From assembly GCF_001998865.1 (NCBI RefSeq), contig NZ_CP019607.1, positions 3,224,001-3,288,000 of the forward strand: a stretch of DNA of 64,000 bases, read 5' to 3'. Source of the stretch: Tessaracoccus flavescens (lineage in GTDB: Bacteria; Actinomycetota; Actinomycetes; Propionibacteriales; Propionibacteriaceae). This document shows positions 9,532 through 18,730 of this stretch, piece after piece. The position numbers and the translations under genes were made by a program. The notes below the pieces were generated by a model. The model saw only the letters and a list, made by a program, of their open reading frames with translations. It was not told the DNA's origin and did not search any database. The stretch's first letter is position 1. Each line of letters opens with the position of its first letter.

Positions 9532-10428
9532 GTGGGGCGACGGCTGAGCGTCCGCGTCCCGGCGACGACGGCGAACGTCGGCTCGGGGTTCGACTGCCTC
9601 GGCATCGCCTTCGCCCTCCACGACGAACTCGAACTCGAGCTCACAGAGGATCCCACCGAGCTCTCGATCACGGTCGACGGTGAGGGGGAGGGCAACGTGC
9701 CCCTCGACGAGCGGCACCTCGTGATCCAGTCGCTGCTCACCGGACTCGAGGCCTGGGGCGGCAGGCGCCCCGGCCTGCGGCTCACCTGTCACAACCGCAT
9801 CCCCCATTCGCGCGGGCTCGGCTCCTCCGCCGCGGCGATCGTGGCCGGGCTGGCCTTCGCGTGGGGCATCTCCCGGGGCGAGGAACCGCTCGACCTCCCC
9901 GAGCTCACCCGGATCTCGAGCCGGATCGAGGGCCACCCGGACAACGCGGGCGCGGCCGTCTGGGGCGGTGCCATCCTCGCCTGGTTCGCCGACGACGACG
10001 TGCGGTTGGTCAACCTCGATCTGCACGATTCGCTCGGTGTGCGCGTGTGGGTGCCCGACTTCGAGGTCGGCACCGCCGGTGCCCGCTCCGTGCTCCCGGC
10101 GTCGGTGCCGCGAGCCGACGCCGTCACCCAGGCCATCGCCGCGGCGGCGCTTCCACTCGCGCTCGAGCGTCGCCCCGACCTGATCTTCGCGGCAACCGAG
10201 GACAGGCTCCACCAGCAGTACCGCGCCGAACTGATGCCGCAGTCGTGGGACCTGCTCCGCTCGCTGCGCGCGGTCGGGGTGCCCGCCGCGATCTCGGGCG
10301 CCGGGCCGGCGATCTTCGCCGTCGGCTCGGTGGAGGAACTGGCAGCGGCCGACGCATGCCGGGCGGATGGATTCCGACGCCTTGAACCGGCCGTCGGGAC
10401 CGGCGTGGAGCTGCGCGTCGAGGGGTGA
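9532..10428 (+). CDS. thrB: Homoserine kinase
   Basis: A GHMP kinase of 298 aa phosphorylating homoserine on the way to threonine. It shows the N-terminal VPATTANVGSGFDCLGIA motif (9-26), the ATP loop RGLGSSAAAIVAG (about 94-106) and the C-terminal glycine-rich AISGAGPAIFAV motif. The GTG start is 1 nt after the hom stop. The usual partner threonine synthase (thrC) is not next to it, so in this genome thrC must be elsewhere or outside the window. It is the last gene of the lysA-hom-thrB operon. Confidence 0.95.
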   Translation: MGRRLSVRVPATTANVGSGFDCLGIAFALHDELELELTEDPTELSITVDGEGEGNVPLDERHLVIQSLLTGLEAWGGRRPGLRLTCHNRIPHSRGLGSSAAAIVAGLAFAWGISRGEEPLDLPELTRISSRIEGHPDNAGAAVWGGAILAWFADDDVRLVNLDLHDSLGVRVWVPDFEVGTAGARSVLPASVPRADAVTQAIAAAALPLALERRPDLIFAATEDRLHQQYRAELMPQSWDLLRSLRAVGVPAAISGAGPAIFAVGSVEELAAADACRADGFRRLEPAVGTGVELRVEG

Positions 10429-10476
10429 GGAAGTGCCTTGTCAGGGCCCCTCGGAACCCCAGGGCGGGCGATGAGC

Positions 10477-10505
10477 TTGGGAACGGCCGCGCGCAGTGCT
10501 AGCCT
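10477..10505 (+). promoter_or_regulatory. Putative rho promoter
   Basis: TTGGGA (-35, 10477-10482) and TAGCCT (-10, 10500-10505) are separated by 17 bp. A transcript from about 10512 would carry a 5' untranslated leader of about 128 nt before rho. Such long leaders are compatible with rho autoregulation, but that is inference. Confidence 0.5.
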
Positions 10506-10639
10506 GATACACGTTCACTGATCGATGGCGCCCAGCTGCGACCGACATCCACGCCTGTGCAGCGCCGAAGTGAATCTCATTTCTGTCAGCCGAGAGGCCC
10601 TGTGTCCTTTGCCTTTCGGTGTTTTGTGGAAGGAAATCC

Positions 10640-12535
10640 GTGACTGAAAACGGAACCCACCTGGCTGGCCTGAAGCTGGCCGAACTGAAAACGGTCGCAT
10701 CAGGCCTGGGGATCAAAGGGATCTCGGCCATGCGCAAGGGCGACCTCATCTCGGCCATCGAGTCGGCAGGCAACAGCTCTGGCGGACAGCGGCGCCGCGC
10801 CACCCGTCCGGCGGGGGAGCCTGCGCCCGAGGCTGCTCAGCAGGAGGCGCGCACCGAGAAGACCCAGCCTGCGCTGGTGCAGAACGATGCCCGCCAGCAG
10901 GAGCGCGGCGATCGCCAGGAGCGGGCCAAGGTTGAGCGCGAGGAGCGCAACGACAGGCAGGACCGCGACAAGGGCGGCGACCGCCAGCGCGACGACAGCA
11001 AGGACCGCAACCAGGGCGAGGACCGCGGCGACAACGCACAGTCGAACCAGTCCAACCGGGGCGAGCAGGCCAACGAAGGCGACTCGGGCTCGCGCAACAG
11101 CCGCCGGCGTCGCTCGCGTGAGCGGGACCGTGAGCGCACCCCAGGTCAGGCAGACACCAACACCATCGCCGAGGTCGGCGAGCTGCTCGACGCCGCCATG
11201 GGCGGAGGTTCGGCCTCGGCTCCCCAGCAGCAGCAGTCGAAGTCGGTCGTCATAGATCCGGGTGGCTATGACGACGATTCCGGCAACTCCCGCCGCAGCC
11301 GCCGTCGCCGCAACCGCGAGCGCACCAGCAACAACCGGCGTCAGGGCGGCCGTGGCCAGGGCATGGACCGGATGGAGGCCGAGCCCACCGTCAGTGAGGA
11401 CGACGTCCTCGCCAACATCTCCGGCATCGTCGACATCCTCGACAACTACGCCTTCGTCCGCACCACCGGGTATCTGCCCGGCCCCGCAGACGCGTACCTC
11501 TCCATGTCGACGGTGCGCCGCTACGGCCTGCGCCGTGGCGACGTGATCACCGGCGCCATCCGCACCCCGCGCGAGGGGGAGCGCAAGGAGAAGTTCAACC
11601 CCCTCGTGCGCCTCGACACGATCAACGGTGACGACCCGGAGAAGGCAAAGGGCCGTCCCGAGTTCGCGAAGCTGACCCCGCTCTACCCGCAGGAGCGGCT
11701 GCGCCTCGAGACCGTGCAGACCAACCTCACGGGCCGCATCATCGACCTCGTCTCGCCGATCGGCAAGGGCCAGCGTGGCCTGATCGTCTCCCCGCCGAAG
11801 GCAGGAAAGACGATGATCATGCAGGGCATCGCCAACTCGATCGCCGCGAACCACCCCGAGGTCCACCTCATGGTGGTGCTCGTCGACGAGCGTCCCGAGG
11901 AGGTCACCGACTTCCAGCGCACCGTCTCCGGTGAGGTCATCGCCTCGACGTTCGACCGCCCGGCCGAGGACCACACGATGGTCTCCGAGCTGGCCATCGA
12001 GCGCGCGAAGCGCCTCGTCGAACTCGGTCACGACGTCGTCGTGCTGCTCGACGGCATCACGCGCCTGGGTCGCGCCTACAACCTCGCGGCACCCGCCTCC
12101 GGCCGCATTCTCTCCGGTGGCGTCGACTCCGCGGCGCTGTACCCGCCGAAGAAGTTCTTCGGCGCCGCCCGCAACATCGAAAACGGCGGCTCGCTCACCA
12201 TCCTGGCGACGGCGCTGATCGAGACCGGATCCAAGATGGACGAGGTCATCTTCGAGGAGTTCAAGGGCACCGGAAACATGGAGCTGCGGCTCCGCCGCGA
12301 GCTCGCGGACAAGCGCATCTACCCGGCCATCGACGTCGACGCGTCGAGCACCCGCCGCGAGGACCTGCTGCTCGGCCGCGACGAGCTCAACATCATCTGG
12401 AAGCTTCGCCGCGCCCTCTCCGGGCTCGACGACCAGGCAGCGCTCGAGACGCTCAAGTCGCGCATGACGAAGACAGCGAACAACCACGACTTCCTGCTGA
12501 GCATGCTCAAGACCACGCCCGCGGCCGAGGGCTGA
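10640..12535 (+). CDS. rho: Transcription termination factor Rho
   Basis: Hexameric RNA-dependent ATPase/helicase that terminates transcription. From the GTG at 10640, preceded by a GGAAGGA ribosome site, the protein has 631 aa. Residues 1-45 form the Rho N-terminal helical domain ([17 protein letters not shown]). Residues 50-250 are a low-complexity insertion rich in Arg, Asp, Asn, Gln and Glu, typical of high-GC actinobacterial Rho proteins. A cold-shock-like RNA-binding domain follows (about 253-310). The RecA-type motor has Walker [10 protein letters not shown] (about 384) and the [11 protein letters not shown] motif (about 415). The R-loop/secondary RNA site region is intact. A start upstream of 10640 would lack the conserved N-terminus. 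Confidence 0.96.
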   Translation: MTENGTHLAGLKLAELKTVASGLGIKGISAMRKGDLISAIESAGNSSGGQRRRATRPAGEPAPEAAQQEARTEKTQPALVQNDARQQERGDRQERAKVEREERNDRQDRDKGGDRQRDDSKDRNQGEDRGDNAQSNQSNRGEQANEGDSGSRNSRRRRSRERDRERTPGQADTNTIAEVGELLDAAMGGGSASAPQQQQSKSVVIDPGGYDDDSGNSRRSRRRRNRERTSNNRRQGGRGQGMDRMEAEPTVSEDDVLANISGIVDILDNYAFVRTTGYLPGPADAYLSMSTVRRYGLRRGDVITGAIRTPREGERKEKFNPLVRLDTINGDDPEKAKGRPEFAKLTPLYPQERLRLETVQTNLTGRIIDLVSPIGKGQRGLIVSPPKAGKTMIMQGIANSIAANHPEVHLMVVLVDERPEEVTDFQRTVSGEVIASTFDRPAEDHTMVSELAIERAKRLVELGHDVVVLLDGITRLGRAYNLAAPASGRILSGGVDSAALYPPKKFFGAARNIENGGSLTILATALIETGSKMDEVIFEEFKGTGNMELRLRRELADKRIYPAIDVDASSTRREDLLLGRDELNIIWKLRRALSGLDDQAALETLKSRMTKTANNHDFLLSMLKTTPAAEG

Positions 12536-12653
12536 TCCGCCGACTTGGAAATCCGGCCTCGCCGAGGCAGAATTGTCCGTTGAGCCGGTTCACGCACCTG
12601 TCTGACCCCGACTCGGGGCAGAGCGACCCGGCCACTCTGAGAAGGAGAACCCC

Positions 12654-12860
12654 ATGAAGCAGGGCATCCACCCTGACTACGTTGAGACCACGGTGACCTG
12701 CACCTGTGGAAACACGTTCACCACGCACAGCACCATCGCCAAGGGCACCATGAACGCTGACGTGTGCGCCGAGTGCCACCCGTTCTACACCGGCAAGCAG
12801 AAGATTCTCGACACCGGCGGCCGCGTCGCCCGCTTCGAGAAGCGCTACGCCAAGAAGTAG
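12654..12860 (+). CDS. rpmE: 50S ribosomal protein L31 (zinc-binding type)
   Basis: A 68-aa L31 starting [14 protein letters not shown]. It carries the zinc-binding cysteine pattern CTC (about 16-18) and CAEC (about 38-41), i.e. the C+ form rather than the zinc-independent paralogue. GAAGGAG precedes the ATG by 6 nt. It lies between rho and prfA as in many actinobacteria and is followed at once by a strong intrinsic terminator. Confidence 0.96.
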   Translation: MKQGIHPDYVETTVTCTCGNTFTTHSTIAKGTMNADVCAECHPFYTGKQKILDTGGRVARFEKRYAKK

Positions 12861-12869
12861 CAACCCTGG

Positions 12870-12918
12870 ACGAACGCCTCGTCGGATCGAAGGATCCGGC
12901 AGGCGTTCGTTTCTTTTT
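12870..12918 (+). terminator. Intrinsic terminator after rpmE
   Basis: A perfect 10-bp stem ACGAACGCCT / AGGCGTTCGT encloses a second inner hairpin (GGATC-GAAG-GATCC). It is followed by TTCTTTTT. This is the only clear U-tract terminator in the window. It lies only 25 nt before the prfA start, so prfA would need read-through or its own signal. Confidence 0.85.
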
Positions 12919-12943
12919 GCCCGATCGCCAGCAGGGAAGCACC

Positions 12944-14011
12944 ATGTTCGACAACGCGCAGCCGCTCATCGACGAGTACCACGACCTCGAGAACCAGCTC
13001 TCCGACCCGGCACTCCACGCCGACGTCAGCCGGTCCCGCAAGGTCGGTCGACGCTACGCCTCGCTGCGGCCCATCGTCGAGGGGATCGAGGCGTTCCGAC
13101 GGCTGTCCGACGACCGTGAGGCCGCGGCCGAGCTCGCCGCAGACGACTCCTCCTTCGCCGACGAGGTGGCCGACCTCGACGCCCAGCTCGAAGCGGCCAC
13201 GGAGAAGCTCACCCGGCTGCTCGCGCCGCGCGACCCCAACGACGACGCCGACGCGCTGCTTGAGATCAAGTCCGGCGAGGGCGGAGACGAGTCGGCGCTC
13301 TTCGCGGGCGACCTGCTGAAGATGTACACCCGCTACGCAGAGCAGGTCGGCTGGAAGGTCGAGGTGATCGACTCACAGGAGACCGACCTCGGCGGCTACA
13401 AGTCCGTCACCATCGCGGTCAAGGCGACCAGCCACCAGGAGTTCGGTCCCTACGGGCGGCTCAAGTTCGAGGGTGGCGTGCATCGCGTGCAGAGGGTTCC
13501 CGTCACCGAGTCGCAGGGCCGCATCCACACGTCGGCCGCCGGCGTGCTGGTGATGCCGGATGTCGAGGCCGACGAGGTCGAGATCAACGACGACGACCTG
13601 CGCATAGACGTCTACCGTTCGTCCGGCCCGGGCGGCCAGGGCGTCAACACCACCGACTCCGCCGTGCGAATCACCCATCTGCCGACCGGCGTCGTGGTCA
13701 GCTGCCAGAACGAACGCTCCCAGCTGCAGAACCGCGAGTCTGCCATGCGCATGCTCCGTGCCCGGCTGACCCAGCTCGCCGAGGCACAGGCCGCGGCCGC
13801 GGCATCGGATGCACGCAAGTCCCAGGTGCGCACCGTCGACCGCTCGGAGCGCATCCGCACCTACAACTTCCCCGAGAACCGGATCACGGACCATCGGATC
13901 GGCTACAAGGCGCACAACCTCGACCAGGTTCTCGAGGGTGCCATCAACCCGGTGCTCGACGCGCTCGCCGAGCAGGACCTCGCCGAGCGCCTCGCCGAGG
14001 TCGGCGGGTGA
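12944..14011 (+). CDS. prfA: Peptide chain release factor 1
   Basis: Release factor reading UAA/UAG stop codons; 355 aa from the ATG at 12944. The stop-codon-reading tripeptide PVT is at residues 186-188 (in [14 protein letters not shown]) and identifies RF1 rather than RF2. The peptidyl-tRNA hydrolysis motif GGQ is at about 230-232 ([11 protein letters not shown]). The chosen start gives the standard N-terminus [16 protein letters not shown]; the open frame extends further upstream across the rpmE terminator but without homology. Its last codons overlap prmC by GTGA, coupling the factor with the enzyme that methylates its GGQ glutamine. Confidence 0.96.
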   Translation: MFDNAQPLIDEYHDLENQLSDPALHADVSRSRKVGRRYASLRPIVEGIEAFRRLSDDREAAAELAADDSSFADEVADLDAQLEAATEKLTRLLAPRDPNDDADALLEIKSGEGGDESALFAGDLLKMYTRYAEQVGWKVEVIDSQETDLGGYKSVTIAVKATSHQEFGPYGRLKFEGGVHRVQRVPVTESQGRIHTSAAGVLVMPDVEADEVEINDDDLRIDVYRSSGPGGQGVNTTDSAVRITHLPTGVVVSCQNERSQLQNRESAMRMLRARLTQLAEAQAAAAASDARKSQVRTVDRSERIRTYNFPENRITDHRIGYKAHNLDQVLEGAINPVLDALAEQDLAERLAEVGG

Positions 14012-14835
14012 GCGAGGCGGCTTTCGAACTCGCCGGTCGACTGACCAGGTCGGGTTCGCCGAGCCCTGGCCCGGAGGCGCGCATCATCGTCGCCCATGTG
14101 CTCGGCGTCGAGGTGCCGCGCCTGATCGCCGTCGACGACGTCACCGCCGAGCAGCAGCGGTTCATCGACGAGCTCGCCGAGCGGCGGATGGCGGGTGAGC
14201 CACTGCAGCACCTGACCGGGGTGGCCTACTTCCGGCATGAGGAGCTCGTGGTCGGCCCCGGGGTGTTCATCCCGCGGCCGGAAACCGAGGTCATGGTCGG
14301 GTGGGCCCTGCAACGCCTCGCCGAGCGTGACACCCGGCGCGTCGTCGAGCTGTGTGCCGGATCCGGTGCCATCAGCGCCGCCCTTGCGACCGAGCTGGGT
14401 GGCCTTGAGCTGCACGCCGTCGAAGTGGATCCGGAGGCCTTCGCCTACCTGGAACGCAACCTCGAAGGCCGCGGCGTCGACCTTGTCCGCGGGGACATGG
14501 CAACCGCCCTTCCTGAACTCGACGGCACCGTCGACCTCGTCATCGTGAACCCGCCCTACGTGCCCGAGGGGCTACGCCCCTTCCTGCCGAGCGATGTCGT
14601 CGAGCACGATCCTGCGCTCGCGCTGTTCTCCGGCGAGGACGGGCTCGACGCGATCAAGGTCGTCGCCGCCGTCGCCATGCGCCTGCTCGCCCCAGGTGGA
14701 ATCCTGGCGACCGAACACGACGACTCCCATCAGCCCGGCGTGGTCGAGACCCTGCGCGCCGCCGGCCTCGACCAGGTGGAGCCGCACGCCGACCTGACCG
14801 GGCGGCCGCGCTTCGTGACAGCGGTGCGCCCGTGA
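14008..14835 (+). CDS. prmC: Release factor glutamine N5-methyltransferase
   Basis: SAM-dependent methyltransferase that modifies the GGQ glutamine of release factors. The 275-aa protein has an N-terminal helical release-factor-binding domain (about 1-85), a Rossmann-fold SAM site [12 protein letters not shown] (about 112-123) and the catalytic NPPY motif (181-184) typical of N-methyltransferases acting on planar amides. The GTG start overlaps the prfA stop by 4 bp. The gene order prfA-prmC-sua5-wecA-atp is classical for actinobacteria. Confidence 0.95.
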   Translation: MSEAAFELAGRLTRSGSPSPGPEARIIVAHVLGVEVPRLIAVDDVTAEQQRFIDELAERRMAGEPLQHLTGVAYFRHEELVVGPGVFIPRPETEVMVGWALQRLAERDTRRVVELCAGSGAISAALATELGGLELHAVEVDPEAFAYLERNLEGRGVDLVRGDMATALPELDGTVDLVIVNPPYVPEGLRPFLPSDVVEHDPALALFSGEDGLDAIKVVAAVAMRLLAPGGILATEHDDSHQPGVVETLRAAGLDQVEPHADLTGRPRFVTAVRP

Positions 14836-14878
14836 CGCGACGAGCCGCGGCCATCGACCTGGCACCACTCCACGACAC

Positions 14879-14884
14879 TAGGAT
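14879..14884 (+). promoter_or_regulatory. -10 box placed for leaderless transcription of the Sua5/YrdC gene
   Basis: TAGGAT ends 6 nt before the GTG start at 14891, so the expected +1 coincides with the start codon. A weak -35 (TCGACC, 14854-14859) lies 19 bp upstream. No Shine-Dalgarno sequence is seen. Confidence 0.55.
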
Positions 14885-14890
14885 GGCAAC

Positions 14891-15754
14891 GTGACTGACA
14901 CCGCCCGAGTCCTCAACCTGAGCCTCGACGAGGAGGCCGCCCTGAGCGAGGCCGCCGAGGCGGTCCGCGACGGCAGGTGCATCGTGCTGCCGACCGACAC
15001 CGTATACGGGATCGGAGCCAACGCCTTCGACGCCGCCGCCGTGCAGGGACTCCTCGACGCCAAGGAACGCGGACGTGACATGCCGCCGCCCGTCCTGATC
15101 GCGGAACCGTCCATGCTGCGCGCCATCGCCGACGAGGTGCCCGAGGCCGCGACCGCGATGGCGAAGGCGCTGTGGCCGGGAGCCCTGACGCTCGTGCTCA
15201 AGGCCCAGCCGCGAGGCGGGATGGACCTCGGCGAGACGAACGGAACGGTCGCCGTCCGCGTCCCGGACCACGAGGGCGCCCGCGCTCTGCTCCGGCGCAC
15301 CGGGCCGCTCGCCGTCAGCTCGGCCAATGTCTCCGGCCAGCCCGCCGGGCTGACCTGCGAGGAGACCGTTGAACAGCTGGGCGAGCGCGTGGCCGTCTAT
15401 CTCGACGGTGGACCCGTCAGCGGGGGAGTGGCCTCCACGATCGTCGACTTCGCCGCTACCGACCAGGGTCGGGTGCTGCGTCAAGGCGCCATCGCGCTCG
15501 AGACGCTGCGCGAATACGCGCCCGACGTCGTCGCCTTCGAGGAGCCGTCCGCGTCCGAGCCCGAGGCCCAGGAGCAGGCGGCGCCGACCGACCAGGTCGC
15601 AGGCGATGCCGCACTGACGCCTTCTGACGAGGCTGGAGCCGCTGTCGAGGCGACTGCCGGGGACGGGGCCGAACCCGGGAGCGACGCAGGCGAGCCGGCC
15701 GAGGCCGCCGAACCGGCAGCGGCCGACGAGACCCGCAAGGCCGAAGGGGAGTAG
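14891..15754 (+). CDS. L-threonylcarbamoyladenylate synthase (Sua5/YciO/YrdC family)
   Basis: Makes threonylcarbamoyl-AMP from threonine, bicarbonate and ATP for the t6A modification of ANN-decoding tRNAs. The YrdC fold spans about residues 15-210 of 287: IVLPTDTVYGIGANA motif near 35, the KERGRDMPPPVL segment, LWPGALTLVLKA, and SSANVSGQPAG near 143. The last roughly 75 residues are a low-complexity Ala/Glu/Pro tail of unclear role that is not part of the Sua5 C-terminal domain. The GTG start is probably leaderless. Its stop codon overlaps the next gene's GTG by one base, so the WecA-like transferase is translationally coupled. Confidence 0.9.
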   Translation: MTDTARVLNLSLDEEAALSEAAEAVRDGRCIVLPTDTVYGIGANAFDAAAVQGLLDAKERGRDMPPPVLIAEPSMLRAIADEVPEAATAMAKALWPGALTLVLKAQPRGGMDLGETNGTVAVRVPDHEGARALLRRTGPLAVSSANVSGQPAGLTCEETVEQLGERVAVYLDGGPVSGGVASTIVDFAATDQGRVLRQGAIALETLREYAPDVVAFEEPSASEPEAQEQAAPTDQVAGDAALTPSDEAGAAVEATAGDGAEPGSDAGEPAEAAEPAAADETRKAEGE

Positions 15755-16899
15755 TGCGCGAATACCTGCTGGTGCTGCTCGTCGCGGCGGGCACGACCTA
15801 CCTCCTCTCGGGGTTGTGTCGCAGCCTCGCCGTGCGCACCGGCGTGCTCGCGAAGGTCCGCAACCGCGACGTACACACCCACCCGATCCCGTACTTCGGC
15901 GGCATCGCCATGCTGGGCGGGCTGGCGTTCGCGTTCCTGTTGGCCCTGCAGATGCCCTTCCTCGGCCGCTACGCGACGGTCGCCCACGACGCCTCCGCGG
16001 TGCTGTGGTCGAGTCTCATCATCACCGTGGTCGGCGTGCTCGACGACAAGTACGACCTGAATCCGCTGGTCAAGCTCAGCGGCCAGATCCTCGCCGCGGG
16101 CGTCGCTGTGCTCAACGGCGTGCGCCTCTTCTGGATCCCGCTGCCCGACCGGATCATCCTGCTCGACGACGCGACCAGCATTCTGCTGACCGTGATCGTG
16201 ATCGCGGTGTGCGTCAACGCGGTCAACTTCGTCGACGGGCTCGACGGCCTCGCCTCGGGCGTCGTGGCCATCGGATCGGGCGCGTTCTTCAGCTACACCT
16301 ACGTGCTCGCCTACCAGCAGGGCCTGGAGCGCGCCACCACCGCGAGCCTGATCACCGTCGCCACCTGCGGCATCGCGATCGGCTTCCTGTTCCACAACTG
16401 GCACCCGGCCAAGATGTTCATGGGTGACTCCGGCGCGATGCTGCTCGGCCTCCTGATGGCGATGAGCGCGATCTCCTACACCGGGCAACTCGACTCGAGC
16501 ACGCTGGTCCAGGGCAGCGACGTCGTGCCGGCTCTGCTCCCGATCCTGCTGCCCGTCGCCGCGCTGGCGCTGCCGCTCGTCGACCTGATCATGGCCTGGA
16601 TCCGGCGCTCCTGGAACGGCCAGCACCCCTTCGCGGCAGACAAACAACACCTCCACCACCGCCTGCTCGCCAGGGGTCATTCACACTGGGGCGCCGTCCT
16701 GCTGATGTACGGCTGGGCGGCCGTGGTGTCCGTCGGCCTCGTCGCGATCGCGCTCACCCCGGCCGTCAACGCCATCTGGATGGTCGTGGCGGCGCTCGCA
16801 TTCCTGGTCATCCTCACCGTGTGGCCGGTCCGCACCGCCCCGGCGAAGCTGGGCGGAGCAGAGGCAGATGTCGTAGACAAGGTCGGCCCAGATGAGTGA
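15754..16899 (+). CDS. wecA: Polyprenyl-phosphate GlcNAc-1-phosphate transferase (MraY/WecA family)
   Basis: Membrane enzyme transferring GlcNAc-1-phosphate from UDP-GlcNAc to undecaprenyl/decaprenyl phosphate, starting linkage-unit or arabinogalactan-type cell-wall polymer synthesis. The 381-aa protein has about eleven membrane spans. Family motifs present are VHTHPIPYFGG (about 45-55), DDKYDLNP (Mg-binding aspartates, about 98-105), NAVNFVDGLDGLASG (about 155-169), the FMGDSGAMLLG loop and the HLHHRLL histidine cluster. It is more like WecA/Rfe/TagO than MraY. The GTG start overlaps the stop of the Sua5 gene by one base. Confidence 0.9.
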   Translation: MREYLLVLLVAAGTTYLLSGLCRSLAVRTGVLAKVRNRDVHTHPIPYFGGIAMLGGLAFAFLLALQMPFLGRYATVAHDASAVLWSSLIITVVGVLDDKYDLNPLVKLSGQILAAGVAVLNGVRLFWIPLPDRIILLDDATSILLTVIVIAVCVNAVNFVDGLDGLASGVVAIGSGAFFSYTYVLAYQQGLERATTASLITVATCGIAIGFLFHNWHPAKMFMGDSGAMLLGLLMAMSAISYTGQLDSSTLVQGSDVVPALLPILLPVAALALPLVDLIMAWIRRSWNGQHPFAADKQHLHHRLLARGHSHWGAVLLMYGWAAVVSVGLVAIALTPAVNAIWMVVAALAFLVILTVWPVRTAPAKLGGAEADVVDKVGPDE

Positions 16900-17344
16900 A
16901 CGCAAGGTGACAGCGGCCACGCGCCGCGCGAAACAGATGATGATGGGCGGCCTCGTCTTCGGCCAGGTCGTCGGGATCACCGTGATCGGCCTCGGCCTTG
17001 CCATCGGCGGGGGAGACGCGGCCCTCACCGCCGCGCTCGGCTTCGCCTCGGTGCTGATCTTCTACAGCATCGGACAGGCGCTCGAGGTGGTCGCCTCGGA
17101 GCTCGAGCCCATGCAGGGGCTCGGCCTGGTCCTCGTCAGCTACGCAGTCCGCGTGATCGGCATCGCGGCTGGCCTGTGGGCGATCCTCAGCCATCCGTCG
17201 GTCGCGCCGCACATCCGTGACGGGTGGCTCGTGCTGAGCGTCGCGGGAACGGTCATCGCCTGGGTCACGGGCGTCGTGTTCGTGGCCTCGCGACAGCGGG
17301 TTCCCGTCTACGACACCGAATACGAGCCCCCCGCCGACAGCTAG
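16892..17344 (+). CDS. Four-span membrane protein upstream of the ATP synthase operon
   Basis: A 150-aa protein with a basic N-terminus (SERKVTAATRRAKQ) and about four hydrophobic segments, ending in a short acidic/proline tail. It overlaps the WecA-like gene by 8 bp and sits where many actinobacteria carry an AtpI-like gene before atpB. Size and topology fit the ATP synthase I (AtpI/UncI) superfamily, possibly a c-ring assembly or Mg2+/Ca2+ uptake helper, but no diagnostic motif is visible, so the assignment is positional. Confidence 0.6.
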   Translation: MSERKVTAATRRAKQMMMGGLVFGQVVGITVIGLGLAIGGGDAALTAALGFASVLIFYSIGQALEVVASELEPMQGLGLVLVSYAVRVIGIAAGLWAILSHPSVAPHIRDGWLVLSVAGTVIAWVTGVVFVASRQRVPVYDTEYEPPADS

Positions 17345-17417
17345 GAAGCGCCCGTGGTATGGACGGCGCAGGCCCAAGATGAAACGAGGGCCAGTTTCCG
17401 CTAGGCTCAACTCCGAC

Positions 17418-17648
17418 ATGGGCACCACACCTACGCCACCCGAGGACAACGAGCAAAAGGGTCCTTCGGGCACCGAAGACGGCATGGTTGTGCTCAGCTA
17501 CATCCTCGCGGGACTGATCTTCTACGGGGGCCTGGGCTGGGTTGGTGACTATTTCTTCAAGACCTCATGGCTGTTGCCGGTAGGCCTGATCCTCGGCCTC
17601 GTTTTCAGCCTTTACCTGATCATCAAGCGATACGGGAGCGGTACGTGA
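17418..17648 (+). CDS. AtpZ/AtpI-family small membrane protein
   Basis: A 76-aa protein with a hydrophilic N-terminus (MGTTPTPPEDNEQKG) and two membrane helices (about 29-45 and 52-70), ending IIKRYGSGT. The paired-helix form with GxxGDYFF between the helices fits the AtpZ/AtpI family found directly upstream of atpB. It probably assists Fo assembly. An upstream in-frame ATG (17379) adds 13 residues without family character, and TAGGCT at 17402-17407 could be the -10 box of the operon, which favours the shorter start. Its stop overlaps the atpB GTG by 4 bp. Confidence 0.7.
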   Translation: MGTTPTPPEDNEQKGPSGTEDGMVVLSYILAGLIFYGGLGWVGDYFFKTSWLLPVGLILGLVFSLYLIIKRYGSGT

Positions 17649-18445
17649 CACTAGGGCTACTTCCGATGGAGACCGGCGGCGGATACCAGCCGCCGGGCGT
17701 CAAGGACTTCTACTGGTACTCCGTCTGGCCGGGCGTACTGCCCGACTGGATGAACAAGCCGTTCTTCCAGGCGGTCATCGGTGCGGCCCTTGTCATCGTG
17801 CTCTGGTGGATCGCCTCGCGGAAGCTGAAGATCCAGCCGTCGAAGGGCCAGTTCGCTGCGGAGTACATCTACGAGTTCGTGCGCAACGGCATCGCGCGCG
17901 ACATCCTCCACGCAGACTTCCGCAAGTACCTGCCGTACCTGCTCGGACTCTTCTCCTTCCTCCTGATCAACAACTGGTTCGGCGAGTTCTTCTTCTTCAT
18001 GTACCCCACGTTCTCCAACGTGGGCTACGCCTACGGCCTCGCGATCCTCTCGTGGCTGATCTACATCGGCGCCGGCTTCCAGAAGTGGGGCTTCGGCGGC
18101 TTCCTGAAGAAGGCACTCATCCCCGAGGGAGTCCCCGGCTACCTGCTGCCGGTCGTCATCCCGCTCGAGTTCCTCGCCACCTTCATCACGCGCCCCATCA
18201 CGCTGGCGCTGCGACTCTTCGCCAACCTGTTCGCCGGCCACCTCGTGGTCATGGTGTTCGTGGTCGGCGGTGGCTACCTGCTGACCGTTGAGAACAACAC
18301 GTTCTACAACATCTCCGGCGGCGTCTCGATCGCGTTCAGCCTGATCATCCTGCTGCTGGAGCTGTTCATCGGCGCCCTGCAGGCCTACATCTTCACGGTT
18401 CTCACCGCCCAGTACGTGTCGACCTCCATCGCAGAGGCGCACTAA
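17645..18445 (+). CDS. atpB: F0 ATP synthase subunit a
   Basis: Proton-channel subunit of Fo; 266 aa from the GTG at 17645 that overlaps the upstream gene by GTGA. There are five or six membrane helices. The conserved channel-arginine helix is recognisable in ITLALRLFANLFAGHLVVM (about 195-213; the Arg is the essential half-channel residue), and QAYIFTVLTAQY lies near the C-terminus. A longer open frame upstream lacks homology. It is the first structural gene of the atpBEFHAGDC operon. Confidence 0.95.
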   Translation: MTLGLLPMETGGGYQPPGVKDFYWYSVWPGVLPDWMNKPFFQAVIGAALVIVLWWIASRKLKIQPSKGQFAAEYIYEFVRNGIARDILHADFRKYLPYLLGLFSFLLINNWFGEFFFFMYPTFSNVGYAYGLAILSWLIYIGAGFQKWGFGGFLKKALIPEGVPGYLLPVVIPLEFLATFITRPITLALRLFANLFAGHLVVMVFVVGGGYLLTVENNTFYNISGGVSIAFSLIILLLELFIGALQAYIFTVLTAQYVSTSIAEAH

Positions 18446-18460
18446 ACCCCACCCCGACTT

Positions 18461-18481
18461 CTCGACTGCACAAGAGTCGAG
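18461..18481 (+). other. Stem-loop in the atpB-atpE intergenic region
   Basis: CTCGACT and AGTCGAG form a 7-bp stem with a 7-nt loop, about 22 nt before the atpE start. There is no T-tract. A stem-loop here could protect or terminate message so that subunit c, needed in many copies, is made in excess; this role is inferred. Confidence 0.4.
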
Positions 18482-18503
18482 CAAGCCATCCGAAAGGAAA
18501 ACA

Positions 18504-18722
18504 ATGTCCCTCCTCGAAATCACCGGCAGCATCAACATGATCGGCTACGCCATCGCGACGATCGCGCCGGCGCTGGGCGTTGCCTGGATCTTCGCCTCCG
18601 TCATCAACGGCACCGCCCGTCAGCCCGAGGCTCGTGGCGCCATGATGAGCACCGCCTTCATCGGCTTCGCCGTGGTTGAGGCCCTCGCCATCATCGCCAT
18701 CGCCCTCGCCTTCGTTCTCTGA
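18504..18722 (+). CDS. atpE: F0 ATP synthase subunit c
   Basis: A 72-aa hairpin of two membrane helices forming the rotor ring. The polar loop has RQPE (39-42), and the ion-binding carboxylate is E59 in AVVEALAII. Neighbouring residues lack the Na+-site Gln/Ser pattern, so proton coupling is expected. It is preceded by a good ribosome site (GAAAGGAAAA). Confidence 0.96.
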   Translation: MSLLEITGSINMIGYAIATIAPALGVAWIFASVINGTARQPEARGAMMSTAFIGFAVVEALAIIAIALAFVL

Positions 18723-18730
18723 GCCGCGGC

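Noticed and set aside
12870..12918. Attenuator controlling prfA
   Set aside because: No alternative pairing or leader peptide is visible; it is best explained as the rpmE terminator.
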